Origin: Silene latifolia
Lineage: Eukaryota; Streptophyta; Magnoliopsida; Caryophyllales; Caryophyllaceae
Direction of reading: 5' to 3'
Assembly: GCF_048544455.1 (NCBI RefSeq)
Contig: NC_133526.1
Coordinates: 10,804,001 to 10,868,000 of the forward strand
DNA length: 64,000 nucleotides
The notes beneath the pieces were generated by a model. It did not search any database. It was not told the origin of the DNA and saw nothing but the letters and a program-made list of their open reading frames with translations. Both the position numbers and the translations under genes were made by a program. Shown piece after piece: positions 43,830 through 54,533 of the stretch (positions within the stretch are counted from its first letter, which is position 1; every line of letters begins with the position of its first letter).

Positions 43830-46620
43830 ATGTCTTCTGCTGATGCCGGACCTAGTAAACCTACGCCGGGGGGTTCCCCGTCGCGTCTTGATGAGGAGGG
43901 GATGCTAGACGCCATCCCGATAAGGTCCGGGGGCCCTAGGTCTCCTTCTCCCGAAGTTGACCCAAAAGTTTTGGAGGATTGGGAAGACGATGATGATGTT
44001 GATGATGATGACGATGATGCTGAAAGGGCTCGTCCTAATGAGGGGAGCCAGTATGTCATGGATCACGGCGACCCTTGTAAGGTCGGCCCGACCGTACTTG
44101 GACCCATAAGTTCGCCATTGTTCCGTGAGACATTTTTCGAGGGTCATTTCTACTTTGGCAGGGGATACAAAATTGTTATCCCTGAGGAGGGTCAGGCCGT
44201 TTGTTGCCCTCCACCGAGTTGCACCGGCGTATACATCCGGCACCTGGAGTACGGGCTCCGGTTTCCGCTGAATGATTACGTTATGGCCATCATTAGAGCC
44301 ATGAACGTCGCCGTGGCCTACCGCACCCGTTGGCTATTAGGACCATAGTCGGCTTTGTCCGCTCTGTCTCTTCAAGGGGAGGTCCCAACGGTTAATTTAT
44401 TCCGTCGGCTTCACCACCTTCGGTCGTCGTTCTTTGGTCGCGTCGGATGGTACAACGTGCAAATGGAGCCGGGTTACGTCTCCGTTGATAAGCTTTCTTC
44501 TGTAAAGACCGGAAAGATCGGTGGGTGTACATTGAGGTGCCGGATGACTATCCGCGCCCGGTCCTTCCAAAGACTAAGTTAATTTGCGGTGCGAGACTAA
44601 GGCGGAGCATGACGAGATGGGTCACCCGGAAAAAGCTTAAGATGGACGCCAAGAAGGTTCCTCTTACTGCGAATGAGAAGTCGCGATGAGGCTTTTGAGG
44701 CGGACAAGAGTGGGGTGCCGAAAAGATGGATTCCCCAACGCGATCATTCTTCGGGATGAGCTGCTCTGCCATGTCGGCCACATACCGGCCCTAGCACAGG
44801 GTGAGTGGGGTCGGTGTGAGGCCCATCTCTGCTCTCAATGTTTTTCCATTTTGAACTTTGATTTATTCCTCGCTTAACTCTTGCTTTGTTTCTCTTGCAG
44901 ATCATTTTGGCTCTAACCTGTCTGAGCGTATTCTTAAGAGAATGGGGCTGCGCAAGGATAAGACCGTTGCTGATTTGCATCCTAAGGCTCTAGCCCGTGA
45001 TCGCAGAACGTCGCCGAGTGATCTCATGGATCAGCGGCTGAAAGGCTTGAATGTGGAGGCGGCCCAGGCGAAGGTTGTTAGTAACATGCCGCGCCGGACG
45101 CGGAAAACAAAGTCTTCGGCGGTGACGGCGTCGACATCAATTCCACCTCCCATCCCTTCAGTCCAGAAGGAGACGGTGGTGATCGTTGACATTACCAATG
45201 GGGGGGGACTCCGATGAGGAGGGATCTCCCCTTGTCCGTAAGAGGAAAGAGCCACCCCTGCCGCTAATGCTTCTACTGCTGCCGGCAAGGAAATGCGTCC
45301 TCCGCCCAAGAAGGCCAAGCATGGTATAGATTTATCCTGTGGCTCAGACTTAGCCGGTTCATTAGGTATGTCCATGTATGTTGACACGGATGCTTTAATT
45401 GAATTTTTGTAGATCAACCGCTGCCGTCTACCGGTCACACCATTGAACGGCGTGCCGAGAAGAAAACTGCGCAGGCAAGTGGTCAAGACGCCACCGTTGT
45501 CACCTCTTTCCCGAAGCCTACCCCCTCCGTTAAGTCGGAGGGCCTAAGTTTGATCGAGTCCCCGGCGGTGTGGGCTAATACGGCCGTGCTTTTATTGTGG
45601 AGCAAGAAAGACCATTGCCGACGCCGCCCTTACAGCTCGAGCGGCTAAGGCTTGAACTCGACGCGCGAACAAGGAGGCTAAGAGGGCCAAGGCCGAGGTC
45701 AAGAGGCGTCCGTCTTGAGAGAAAACTCGGGGAGGACGCTGAAAAAGAGGTCCTTCTTTGAGAGAGCCAAGACCGAGGCCGCGGCGGCCGAAGCCGCTAA
45801 GTCGGGCCGGAGGGGCGTGACCTTGTTCAGAAGCACGCCGACCTTTACCGTACGCAGAGGGACGAATGGAGGGGCATGTTTCAGGCCCAGGGGAAGGTGG
45901 TTCGGAACAAGGATGCTATCATTACCCAAAGGGAGGAGGATATTGAGACGCTCCAAACCGTTATCCTCCCTAACATGTGCGCCCACACGGGGACCCGGCC
46001 GAAGAAGCCGCCAGGGAAGTGATTGGGGAGCTCTTCCCCCTTGATGGCTCCTTTCCGTGGGACAAATTCGACGAGCTGTTTGATGACAAGCTCGAAGCTA
46101 AAGAGAAAGCCGCGGAGGAGAAAGCCAAGGAGGAGGTAAGGGTGAAGAAGGAGGAGGAGGTGGCTGCGGAGAAGACAGCTCTTGCTGAGAAGACTAGGGC
46201 GGCCAAGGAGGAAGCCGAGAGGATGAAGGCAGCTGAGGCTGAGGCTGCTAGGGAAGCTGAGGCTGAGGCTGCTGAAGCTGAGGCTGCCAAGACAGCTTCT
46301 GGGTCGTCCATCAAAGATGGCGTTGCTCATGCTGCTGATGGCAAGCAGCAACAGCATAGGGAGACGGGCGGTCGTTACCAGGCTCACCCGGCGTCTCGGA
46401 TAGCTTCAGCTGTTCGGGGGCCAATTATTAAGCCTTTCCTCTCTGCCATCTTTTGGCGCTTCAACTGTCATGTCTGTAACCTTTTGCTTTTATTTTCCTT
46501 GTCTTTGTACAACTTTGGTAGGTTGTGTTGTGGCTTATCCCTATGGGGACGGCCGTCGTCTGTATTCTCCTCACTTGTAACCTGTTATCATTTTTAATAA
46601 GAGTTTGCTTATTTTGCCTT
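43830..46620 (+). CDS. E4 antisense accessory gene, Transposase_28-like, multi-exon
   Basis: ATG 43830 (MSSADAGPSKP), acidic run (WEDDDDVDDDDDDAE), then FRETFFEGHFYFGRGYKIVI and GVYIRHLEYGLRFPLNDYVM, the PF04195-type domain. A frameshift near 44325 interrupts it; the domain continues at 44355 (PTVNLFRRLHHLRSS). Clean donor GTGAGT at 44801 and acceptor ...CTCTTGCAG at 44900 give a 100-bp intron. Exon 2 (DHFGSNLSERILKRMGL) has basic segments (PRRTRKTKSS). The last part (45977-46597) is a long Ala/Glu/Lys coiled coil (EAKEKAAEEKAKEEVRVKKE). Not a known transposase mechanistically. It is opposite to gag, with its own promoter. Confidence 0.68.
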
Positions 46621-46784
46621 TGGCTTGGCCGAGGTCTTTTCTTGTCTTCGTCTGAGTTGTCTTCTTACGTTATTAATTGAGCGCTTCTTTTGTTTCCGCC
46701 TCGGCATGGCCGAGGCAGTTTATAGTGCGTATCTCAACTGTGTTTAACGTTTCTAAGGCATGTTGATCGCTTTCGCGAGTATCA

Positions 46785-47405
46785 ACTGCGCTGGTAGTGA
46801 CTGCCGTGGCGTTTACCTCTTGGAGTGACTGCTGCGGCGTCTACCTCTTGGAGTGACTGCTGCGGCGTCTACCTCTTGGGGTGACTGCCGTAGCGTCTAC
46901 TTCTTGGGGTGACTGCGACGGCGCCTATTTCTTGATGGTGACTGCCGTGGCGTCTACCTCTTGGAGTGATTTAACTGCGGCGTCTACCTCTTGGGGTGAC
47001 TGCCGTAGCGTCTACTTCTTGGGGTGACTGCGACGGCGCCTATTTCTTGATGGTGGCTTGCCGTAGCGTCTACCTCTTGGAGTGATTGTTGCGGCGTCTA
47101 CCTCTTGGGGTGACCGTCGTAGCGTCTACTTCTTGGGGTGATATGACGGCGCCTATTTCTTGATGGTGACTGCCGTGGCGTCTACCTCTTGGAGTGATTT
47201 CTAGCTGCGGCGTCTACCTCTTGGGGTGATCGCCGTAGCGTCTACTTCTTGGGGTGACTGCGACGGCGCCTATTTCTTGATGGTGACTGCCGTGGCGTCT
47301 ACCTCTTGGAGTGACTGCTGCGGCGTCTACCTCTTGGGGTGACTGCCGTAGCGTCTACTTCTTGGGGTGACTGCGACGGTGCCTATTTCTTGATGGTGAC
47401 TATGG
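46785..47405 (-). repeat. Retand-like tandem array in E4, ~113-bp units of four 28-mers
   Basis: 'cgacggcgcctatttcttga' recurs every 112-115 bases five times. Each unit consists of four ~28-base submonomers of the type tgactgc(t/c)g.ggcgtctacctcttgg. Same submonomer as the E3 array but grouped in fours instead of fives. Confidence 0.85.
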
Positions 47406-47533
47406 GGGGAAATGGACACTTTGATGGAAAACTTGACGGTTTCTTCAGTAGATATAAACATGCGTTGGGGTGCCCACAGTTGTCTTTGGCACCTCCGCCG
47501 CTATACAAAGTTTTTTTTTTTTTTTCGAGATTG

Positions 47534-47968
47534 TCAGTGTTCTAATGGCTCGTCAAAGGCACCCCCTTCATGTCTGTAAGTCGGTATGCTCCCGGCCTCA
47601 GCATTCTTGATGCTTGCACAGGTGAGTCTTGAGAAAGCGTCGGACCTGGGAATGCATTGTATCTGGAAGGACTTTAATTTGGCGATGTCAGCTTTTACCC
47701 TTTCCAGGTACTTTACCATCCCGTCGTCTCGAGCCTCATACTCTCTGATTTGGTTGGCCACCAATAGTGAATATATTTTCACCACGACATGCTCCGCCCC
47801 GGCAGCCCTGGCTAACTCGACTCCGTTTATCACCGCCTCGTATTCGGATTCGTTGTTTGAGGTTGAGAAGGTAAATTTCAAAGCGTGCTCAAACACGTCC
47901 CCGTTTGGGCTGGTGATAAGGATGCCGCTCCCGAGCCGTTCGCGTGGGGACCCGTCGGTACTTCCCAT
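47534..47968 (-). pseudogene. RNase H remnant in E4
   Basis: On -: GSGILITSPNGDVFEHALKF, NNESEYEAVINGVELARAAG, then VVVKIYSLLVANQIREYEARD. This is the second half of an archaeal-type RNase H; the usual D-S-L motif has become 'IYSLLVANQ' and the first strand (YxDGAS) is altered to 'STDGSPRE'. Nothing of RT or integrase remains. It directly follows the protease region, so the deletion removed RT and gypsy RNase H upstream and integrase downstream. Confidence 0.7.
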
Positions 47969-48640
47969 ACACCGGGATGCGGTTCTTCTTGGTCGGTCGG
48001 GGTTCCTTCAACCACGCCGACGTTGGTATTCATCGGGTCGCCCGCCTGCTGTAAGGATGGGCTCTTTCCCTTCTCTGACCTCTTTGCCACTTTGAGGGAT
48101 TGCATATTGCACCCTCTGGCGGATATCTGGGTGTTGACCACCTCGTCCTTCTCGTTCTTGGAGACGAGCTTATGCGCTTCCCCCCGGTCCGAGACATACA
48201 TCAGTGTCAGGGCCCGGATGGACATCACTGCGTCGGCCTCGCTCAGAGTGACTCGGCCTATGAGAACGTTGTAGGCGGACGAGCCGTCAATGACCACGAA
48301 CTCAGCTAGGACATTCTTAGCCGCATCTCCCTCGTCGAACATCACTGGCAATCTGATCAACCCTAGGGGTACCAGTAGGCCGGAAAAACCAGACAAATGG
48401 ATTGGTGCAGGGGGCTCAAGTCTTCAACCTTCGGGCCGAGGTTGAGAAAGCACTCCCGAACATGATATTCGTGTAGGCGCCTGTGTCAATCAGGCACCTC
48501 TTGACCAGGTGGTTGGATATGTCCAAGTGGACTACAAGTGGGTCGCTGTGAGGGGCGATGACTCCCTCGTAGTCCTTCTTCCCAATAGTCATATCGGGGA
48601 TGTTGGAAGCGGGGGTTGCTGTGTTGGGCACAAAGTTGAT
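47969..48640 (-). pseudogene. E4 aspartic protease
   Basis: Frame 48631-48416 on - carries NIPDMTIGKKDYEGVIAPHSD and KRCLIDTGAYTNIMFGSAFS (D-T-G active site). After a frame change, 48396-47878 carries LPVMFDEGDAAKNVLAEFVV followed by IDGSSAYNVLIGRVTL, the second retropepsin half, then a linker leading into the RNase H remnant. Confidence 0.75.
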
Positions 48641-48719
48641 GGCCTGATATAGCTCATTCAGGTGCCGTTTGTGCCCATGAGCGGACCCACCGTTCTCGTT
48701 GACTCCGATGACAACATGG

Positions 48720-50288
48720 ATTACTCATATTCGTTCAAAGACGGATTTCTTATTTGAACCGCCGGCATCAGTCTTTTGGCCTTTGGCAACATACTTGCCG
48801 AGGCTCCCCTTCCGGATCAGCTCTTCAATGGCATTCTTCAGATGCCGGCAGTTGTCAGTAAGGTGACCGGTGTGGCCGTGGTACTCACGATCGGCTCGTG
48901 TCACCGTCCCCCTTCGGCTTGGGGGGCCTTTCCCACTTCTGGCCCTCGTTCTTGCTCAGGGCGAAGGCCTCGGCGGCAGATACGACCAGGGGGGTGTGGC
49001 CGCTGAACCGTTTCTGGTAGTACGGTCCTGAACTCCCCCCGGCGCCCGCCGAGTTCTGCTTCCTGGCAGATCTGTCAGACCGCGACCTATTATTGTCACG
49101 GCGTCCTTCGTCCGGGTTGTCCTCCCGGCGGCTCTTTCTCTCTGAGTGCTCGGCCTCGCTGGGGCCTACCCAGGTTTTGTGGTAGTCCTCCACCTTTATG
49201 GCCTGGTCGGCCATTTTCCTGGCGGAGTCTAGGTTCTGGCCGCCGCACTTGATGAGTTCATTTTTTAAGTCTCCCCTTGGGAGGCATTTCATCAGCGCGA
49301 AGGCCGCCAGTTCGGGGTTCAGCTCTCGGATCTGCTGAACCTTGGCGTCGAACCTCTTCACATAGCTTCGTAGAGATTCGCCCCCCTCCTGTTTGATAGT
49401 CAGGAGATCCGATGTCTCCATGGCCCTCCTCTTATTGCAAGAGTACTGGGCTAAGAAGGCATCCCTTAGGTCGGCGTAACAGTATACCGAGCCGTCGGGC
49501 AGCCCTTTGTACCAACTCTGAGCCATCCCATGAAAGGTCGTTGGGAAGACTCGGAACCAGACTTCATCGGGTTGTTCCCACACCGACATGTACGACTCAA
49601 AGGCCTCGGCATGGTCGGTGGGGTCGCTATCCCCTTTGTATGTGAACGCCGGCAACTTTAGCTTGGTTGGCACGGCGGTTTCAAGGACATAGGCACTGAG
49701 GGGCTGTCTGACCACGTGTCGAATGACACGCGGCGATCGGCTCCTCGCATTCCTAGTCCGGCTCCTCTCCTCGTAGCGGGAGGGGCTTCTCCTCCGACTA
49801 TGGTAAGTCGGGCTTCTTCTCCGACTCTGACGAGTCGGACTTCTTTCGCTCCTCTGAGGCAGGCCTCGTCGGTGCTGCGGTGACACTGTCCTCCCGCGGG
49901 TGCGGGAAGGACTTAGGTCTACCACTAGCACTCTGGGCTCCTCCGGCGTCTTGACAGGACCGGCTTCTTCCAGTGCTCCGTTCAAGTTTCTTGGAGTCAC
50001 ATTCTGGGCCCTGGTCTCCTGGACGGGTGTCGCCGCTCTTGTCGGTGTGACAGTGTGAGCCGGCGTGCTACCAATTAGGTCCAGGAGTAGCTTCAGCTTA
50101 GCTGCATCAACCACATGTCCCATGATGGTGACCTGGTCGGCTTGCAGCGGTGTATCTTTTTCCTTTGGCATCCCGTTCGTCGTATCAGTGATACGGCCGG
50201 TGGGGGATTGCCCGATTTCGGAGTTGTGGAAAGTGTCGTCCTGGTAGAATTCATTTTCCACGAGTACCTTCTCTGGTTGTTTCGACAT
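48720..50288 (-). CDS. gag: E4 gag, nearly intact, with RS-rich segment
   Basis: The 467-residue frame 50288-48885 begins MSKQPEKVLVENEFYQDD. Residues about 127-187 are an Arg/Ser repeat region (SERSPTRQSRRRSP, SHSRRRSPSRYEERSR-like) resembling SR-protein RS domains. Residues about 205-350 are the capsid domain (DPTDHAEAFESYMSVWEQPD, FHGMAQSWYKGLP). Residues 380-410 are a second basic RS/RD stretch. The frame stops at 'GDTSRS' through a small indel near 48890; the zinc knuckle and GSL-K-V-AKGQK-like sequence (48880-48720) continue in another frame. It would package element RNA; the RS segment is unusual. Confidence 0.85.
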
Positions 50289-50374
50289 CTTCTTAGCTTT
50301 TTGGGTGGGTTTTTGTTTTTGAGTTTTTTTTTTTTTTTGTTTGGGAATGAATGTGACTAGCTTCTAGTATCTTT

Positions 50375-50393
50375 CCCCACAGACGGCGCCAAT
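50375..50393 (-). other. Primer binding site of E4
   Basis: ATTGGCGCCGTCTGTGGGG on -, directly inside the 5' LTR, same as E3. Confidence 0.65.
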
Positions 50394-50984
50394 TGTTCCG
50401 GGTGTAATTCCAGAGCAGATATTTGTTACCACTCGTGCTTGTAGAATGACGTCTTTGGTTGAATCCTCCTTTCGGTCTCCTGAAACGATGAACAAACTGA
50501 GGGCTCGGCTTTGGATCGAGCGAACTCACTCCGACGCTCAAGTCAGTAAACTTAGAGAGATAAGTTGTTGTTACTTGGCGAAGTATATATTGTAGAGAGA
50601 TAAGGAAGATATTACCAGATGAATAGTGATTCTTAGGTTAAATTGTGGATCCTTTCCTCAATGAGGGTTGAGGAGTATTTATAGACTTTCACCTTTTGTC
50701 ACGTAGTGGCCAAGTGACCAAGTGGCTAGCAGGTGGAAAGACTGATCTACCCTCGGCCGAGGGACCCATGGCGGGCCGGCGGGCCTTGTTGACCCGCCGC
50801 CGAGGGGTCTTGGATATGAGTTCGCGGATGTGTGCCCCGGCTGGCTAGTTGTCCTAGCCGAGGCACAAGAGACTGGCCGACAGGCTGCGTCGGTTAGGCT
50901 GTCTAAGCCGTTGACTTGCTGTGAATATCTTTGACCTTGCTCAATATGTTGACTTGGTCAGCGGGTGCAGAATATGCCCCATCA
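50394..50984 (-). repeat. 5' LTR of E4
   Basis: 591 bp. It carries an 8-base duplication (accaagtg, near 50718) absent from the 3' LTR. TATAAATA on - near 50685. Confidence 0.9.
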
Positions 50985-50989
50985 CTTAC

Positions 50990-51492
50990 CATACGTCCAT
51001 ACTTATACTGAAGAATTTATAAAAATTATATTAATTTAATAAAATATATAAATTTGATTTTTCAATTATTTTTGTAATTTATTTAAAATATTTAAAATAA
51101 TAATAATTTCTAATTATTCTTCAAATATAACATATAACATACTCCGTATAATATATAAGTATTAATATTGAATTAGTCAAGGCCTTTATTTAACTCATTA
51201 ATTATTTATTCTACGAATAAAAACTTACATTTTCCAGATGCAAAAAAAAACTACATTTGTACAAGCTCATTTACAAACAGAACACTATTTAGTTACTCGT
51301 GCATGACGATTATAACTTTTATATACACAAATTATTAAAAAAAATGTTAATTTATTTGTATATACTCATATTCTAAAAAAATATTTTAATGTATTTGTAT
51401 ATACTCACATTCTCACGAGAAAACTAATGTTAAGAAATTAAAAATAACTTCTCAATTGCGAAGATACAATTAGTGATGAATCAATATTATAA
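50990..51492. other. AT-rich spacer
   Basis: Very AT-rich, no gene. A ~35-base unit 'ttaatttatttgtatatactcatattct' occurs twice (about 51347 and 51388). Confidence 0.5.
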
Positions 51493-51522
51493 CCCGTACA
51501 ACGTACGGGCACAAAATCTAGT
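51493..51522 (+). mobile_element. Helitron-like 3' terminus
   Basis: Perfect 7-bp hairpin CCCGTAC-aac-GTACGGG, then 8 bases, then CTAGT, followed by T. This is the hairpin-plus-CTRRT signature of plant Helitron ends. A possible 5' partner (A/TC...) is discussed in the findings. Confidence 0.6.
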
Positions 51523-51737
51523 TTATTGTAATTGAAACAACATTCACCCACCTCACATCCTTCCCCGGATAGTATTCGTTCTTGACAGAAAGATAAAGAA
51601 AATATTGGACTTGTAAAATCACCTCCAAACGGCGGAGGTGATGGATAGAGAGAGGTTGCAGAGCTACGTAATGATGAGATATAGTGAGTAATTTCACGAA
51701 TCACTCTTTAAGTACTTGCGACTTTACCGCATTTACC

Positions 51738-52246
51738 ATGGCCTCTGAACCTAACCAGAAACAAAACCTCAAGCGTCCTCTCGAGACATCAAGTGTTGGT
51801 AGCTCCACCGCGTCTCCTGATTCAAACTTGAAGGAAATCAATGTATATCTTCTGCAACAGACGAAATGTAACCTGCAGGGCGCTTCTTCTTCTTCTGCTT
51901 AGGCTCCCTCTGCCTGGGCTCCTCATTGGGCTGCTCCTCACTGTGCTGCTCCTCACTCCTTATTGGGCTGCCTGGGCTCCTCATTGGGCTCCTCCTCACT
52001 GTGTTGCTCCTCACTGGGCTGCCTGGGCTCCTCATTGGGCTGCCTAGGCCACGACGGCTCCTCACTGTGCTGCCTAGTGGGCCCCTCTTCTTCAAACATA
52101 TTGACCTCTTCTTCATTATTCTGGTCTCTCAGGTTTTGAAATATTGATTTTTCAGAGCGAGGACTGTTGGCATCATTAATGAAAGAAGCCGAACGACGAT
52201 TGGGGCTGCCGATCGTAATACGGAGGCTTATAGTTCGGGGATCAGA
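51738..52246 (+). pseudogene. Truncated plant gene fragment
   Basis: ATG 51738 opens MASEPNQKQNLKRPLETSS and continues to a stop at 51900; nothing recognisable beyond a polar N-terminus. An exon-like stretch follows a TTTTCAG acceptor near 52155 (open in more than one frame) and is cut off exactly where repeat X starts at 52247. I take it as a gene remnant disrupted by the insertion. No family assigned. Confidence 0.35.
51900..52075 (+). repeat. ctcctcattgggctgcctggg minisatellite
   Basis: Degenerate tandem units of 12-24 bases built from 'gctcctcactg(t/g)gctg' and 'cctgggctcctcattgg'. The minus strand is open as an Arg/Ser/Pro repeat, most likely a by-product of the repeat. Confidence 0.7.
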
Positions 52247-53364
52247 TGTGACACCCTTGATATTTAGCGTTATCTAATTACCTAAACAAAAATTCACCAA
52301 ACATACAAAAATCAAAAACATGTGACGATAATTCGTCGAGTAGCTCGAAATATGTTACCTTAAGCTAGAAAATGAGCAATTAATCCTCAAAACCGAAACC
52401 CTAACCACAAATAACCGCTATCCTCTACAATATACGAGTCCCCGAACTCGTCTTCCAATCCTTCACCTAAATAAACAATTAAAACACAAAAATAAACATC
52501 AAAACCGAAAATACCGAAATATAGTCTTAAAATAACTTAATGAAAATTGAAATTAGAACATACTAAGCATCAACAACCTGTCAATCGCATTTTATACAAA
52601 CACGAAAGCCACAATTCAGTGGGGAGTAACTTCGAGTCCTCCCAGCCACGAATCGTCAAAATTAATGTAACATGTAGTGTAACATGTAAACAATTTGATA
52701 AACCATTTACTTATCATGTATTCTAACAAATGACCCCTAAACTGACCCAACTAACTATCATGTGAATCATATAACAAATTGTAATCCAAACTCTATCAAC
52801 CATAGCCGGCTTGCATCTCACCTTCTATGATTCATAGAATCATCAAACAAGAAAGGGCAATATATCAAAGACAGGCATAAGTTCTTAGCACCGTCAATAG
52901 TCACTTTGTAACTCAAGTCTATACCACGAGGTAGGGAAGGTAATCGAACTGGTATCTTGGCTCAACGGTTACTATTAAGAAAACATGGCCAAGAGACAAC
53001 ACAACACTAGCCTAAAATCACAGGAGACCTAGACATGCGGATACACACCACCGCACCCAAGACTCACAACTTTTTTTAAAACAAAGTGAAGTGAGTACCC
53101 TAAGGACACCACCGAAGGGTCGGTTAGTACTTAAGCTGACCCCATACTATCAAAATTAGTACCTGAGGTCATGCCCCAACTTGGATAAACATCCACTAGT
53201 CAGGAACACAAAGGCTATCAAGCAGTGAACATATACTCGTCAGAGACTATAAAGACCTATCTATGATGAAGGCCGAAATACTCACCTAGGACCTAGTCAC
53301 AGCTAGTCCCAGCTTGAATATTTTAGCCCACACCACCCAAAACTCACCACATAAGTCAAGTAAG
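52247..53364 (-). repeat. Repeat X, LTR-like copy (left)
   Basis: Begins TGTGACACCCTTGATATTTA (the reverse complement of an LTR end GGGTGTCACA). Bases 52247-52286 match 55849-55888 and 52562-53364 match 56165-56968 almost perfectly, whereas the 275 bases between do not match. Adjacent to a disrupted gene on its left side. Confidence 0.65.
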
Positions 53365-54017
53365 GTGTCGTGCAAAGTTTGATTTTTTTTTTATTTGTAA
53401 AGTACAATATTAATAGTATTGATCTTAATCGTAATGGATTTGATCCCTTTTGCAAGGGAGACATGACTTGGCTGTAAGCTCACTACAAAAAGATAACATG
53501 AAGGTGATGGCCATGTATCAAATCAGATAAAGAAGGACTACAATGAATTTCTTAGTCGAGTTTGGTAATTTCTGGTATTGCTTTTCAGTCTGAATTTTTG
53601 CAACAACTAATCATTGTAATCTCTGATTTGGATCATTTCTTACTCGAGTTTTGGTGATTTCTGGAATTACTTTTCGTGATTAACTTCATCTTTTGAGATT
53701 TAGGTTTTTAATTTCTTCTTTTCAACTTAGAATTTCTAAAATCTACGCTGTACAGTGAGATTAACAATTTATAGTTTCTGATTTGAATTGTTACTTACTT
53801 AAGGTTTGGCAATTCTTTGGATTACTTTTCATTATAATTTTTTTTAAATAGAACCTGAAGTCACCAAATTGCTATTTAAGAAAGACATGGCAAGCTAAGA
53901 ACCAACTATTAATGAGACTCAATAAACGTTTACTAAACAATAAAATAGGTAACAGAAATGGAAATTTAGAACATGTGGCGTTCAGCTTATCGCCATTCTT
54001 GGCTTCACCTTATAATT
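53365..54017. other. AT-rich interior of repeat X pair
   Basis: No gene recognised. Repeated phrases such as 'ttctggtattgcttttc' / 'ttctggaattacttttc' suggest an old internal duplication. Confidence 0.4.
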
Positions 54018-54533
54018 TTACCAAATAAGCCGGTTGCAGCTATCGTCAGATGAAGATGAGGATTCACGAGCTTGACGCCTTTGCTCCGTAAGCATTTCTT
54101 CGTACTGATCCTCAATGTGGCTTTCATATATCGCAATTATGTCGATCATTTCCTGCTCACCTGGTTGAGGGGCTACAACCTGCCCTCCACCAGCACAGAG
54201 ATCGAAGATCACATTCAAGGTCAATACTGTCTTTAGCCTTTTAAAAAAGGCTACCACCTCTTCCTTTAGCTGGTCTAAAAGAGCTTGTTTCATCCGGACA
54301 ATTCCTGTGAGAGAACAGTGAAGGTTGACCATAGATAATAATTGAGGAAACAAAATCAATAATTTCAGCATAGATTATATTTCTAGAAAAGGCACCAACG
54401 ATACAAAAACATAAATACCGTCTGGGACAATGTCGCCTACAACTGGCGGTGTAATTTGGCTGGTATCCTCTAATATGAGAAGCCCGAGTCTTCCTAAGTT
54501 AGGATACTCCTGGGTTATTAGTTTTCAATCTTC
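54018..54533 (-). pseudogene. Two-exon gene fragment of unknown family
   Basis: Exon (about 54533-54419 on -: LGRLGLLILEDTSQITPPVV), donor GTATTT, intron to ...TTCTCTCACAG at 54305. Exon 2 reads in the same phase: GIVRMKQALLDQLKEEVVAF, an acidic helical stretch (EMIDIIAIYESHIEDQYEEM), a Ser-rich end (ESSSSSDDSCNRLIW) and stop at 54018. Phase-correct splice sites and amphipathic helices indicate a real gene piece. I do not recognise the family. The 5' part is missing. Confidence 0.45.

Larger units (their letters stand above)
42583..50984 (-). mobile_element. Complete non-autonomous Retand-like LTR retrotransposon E4
   Basis: Same family as E3, inverted. LTRs 50394-50984 (5') and 42583-43163 (3'), ends TGATGGGGCATATT and CCCGGAACA on -. 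TSD CTTAC at 42578-42582 and 50985-50989. Order on -: 5' LTR, PBS, gag, protease, RNase H remnant, 28-bp-based tandem array, antisense gene (+ strand), PPT, 3' LTR. RT and integrase are missing. The two LTRs differ by only a few substitutions and small indels, so the insertion is young. Confidence 0.92.

Noticed and set aside
47586..48274. 169- and 129-residue + strand frames
   Set aside because: Antisense shadows of the E4 protease and RNase H remnant; no matching domain.
51838..52116. Minus-strand Arg/Ser/Pro repeat protein
   Set aside because: Produced by the ctcctcattggg minisatellite; no start context or neighbouring exon.
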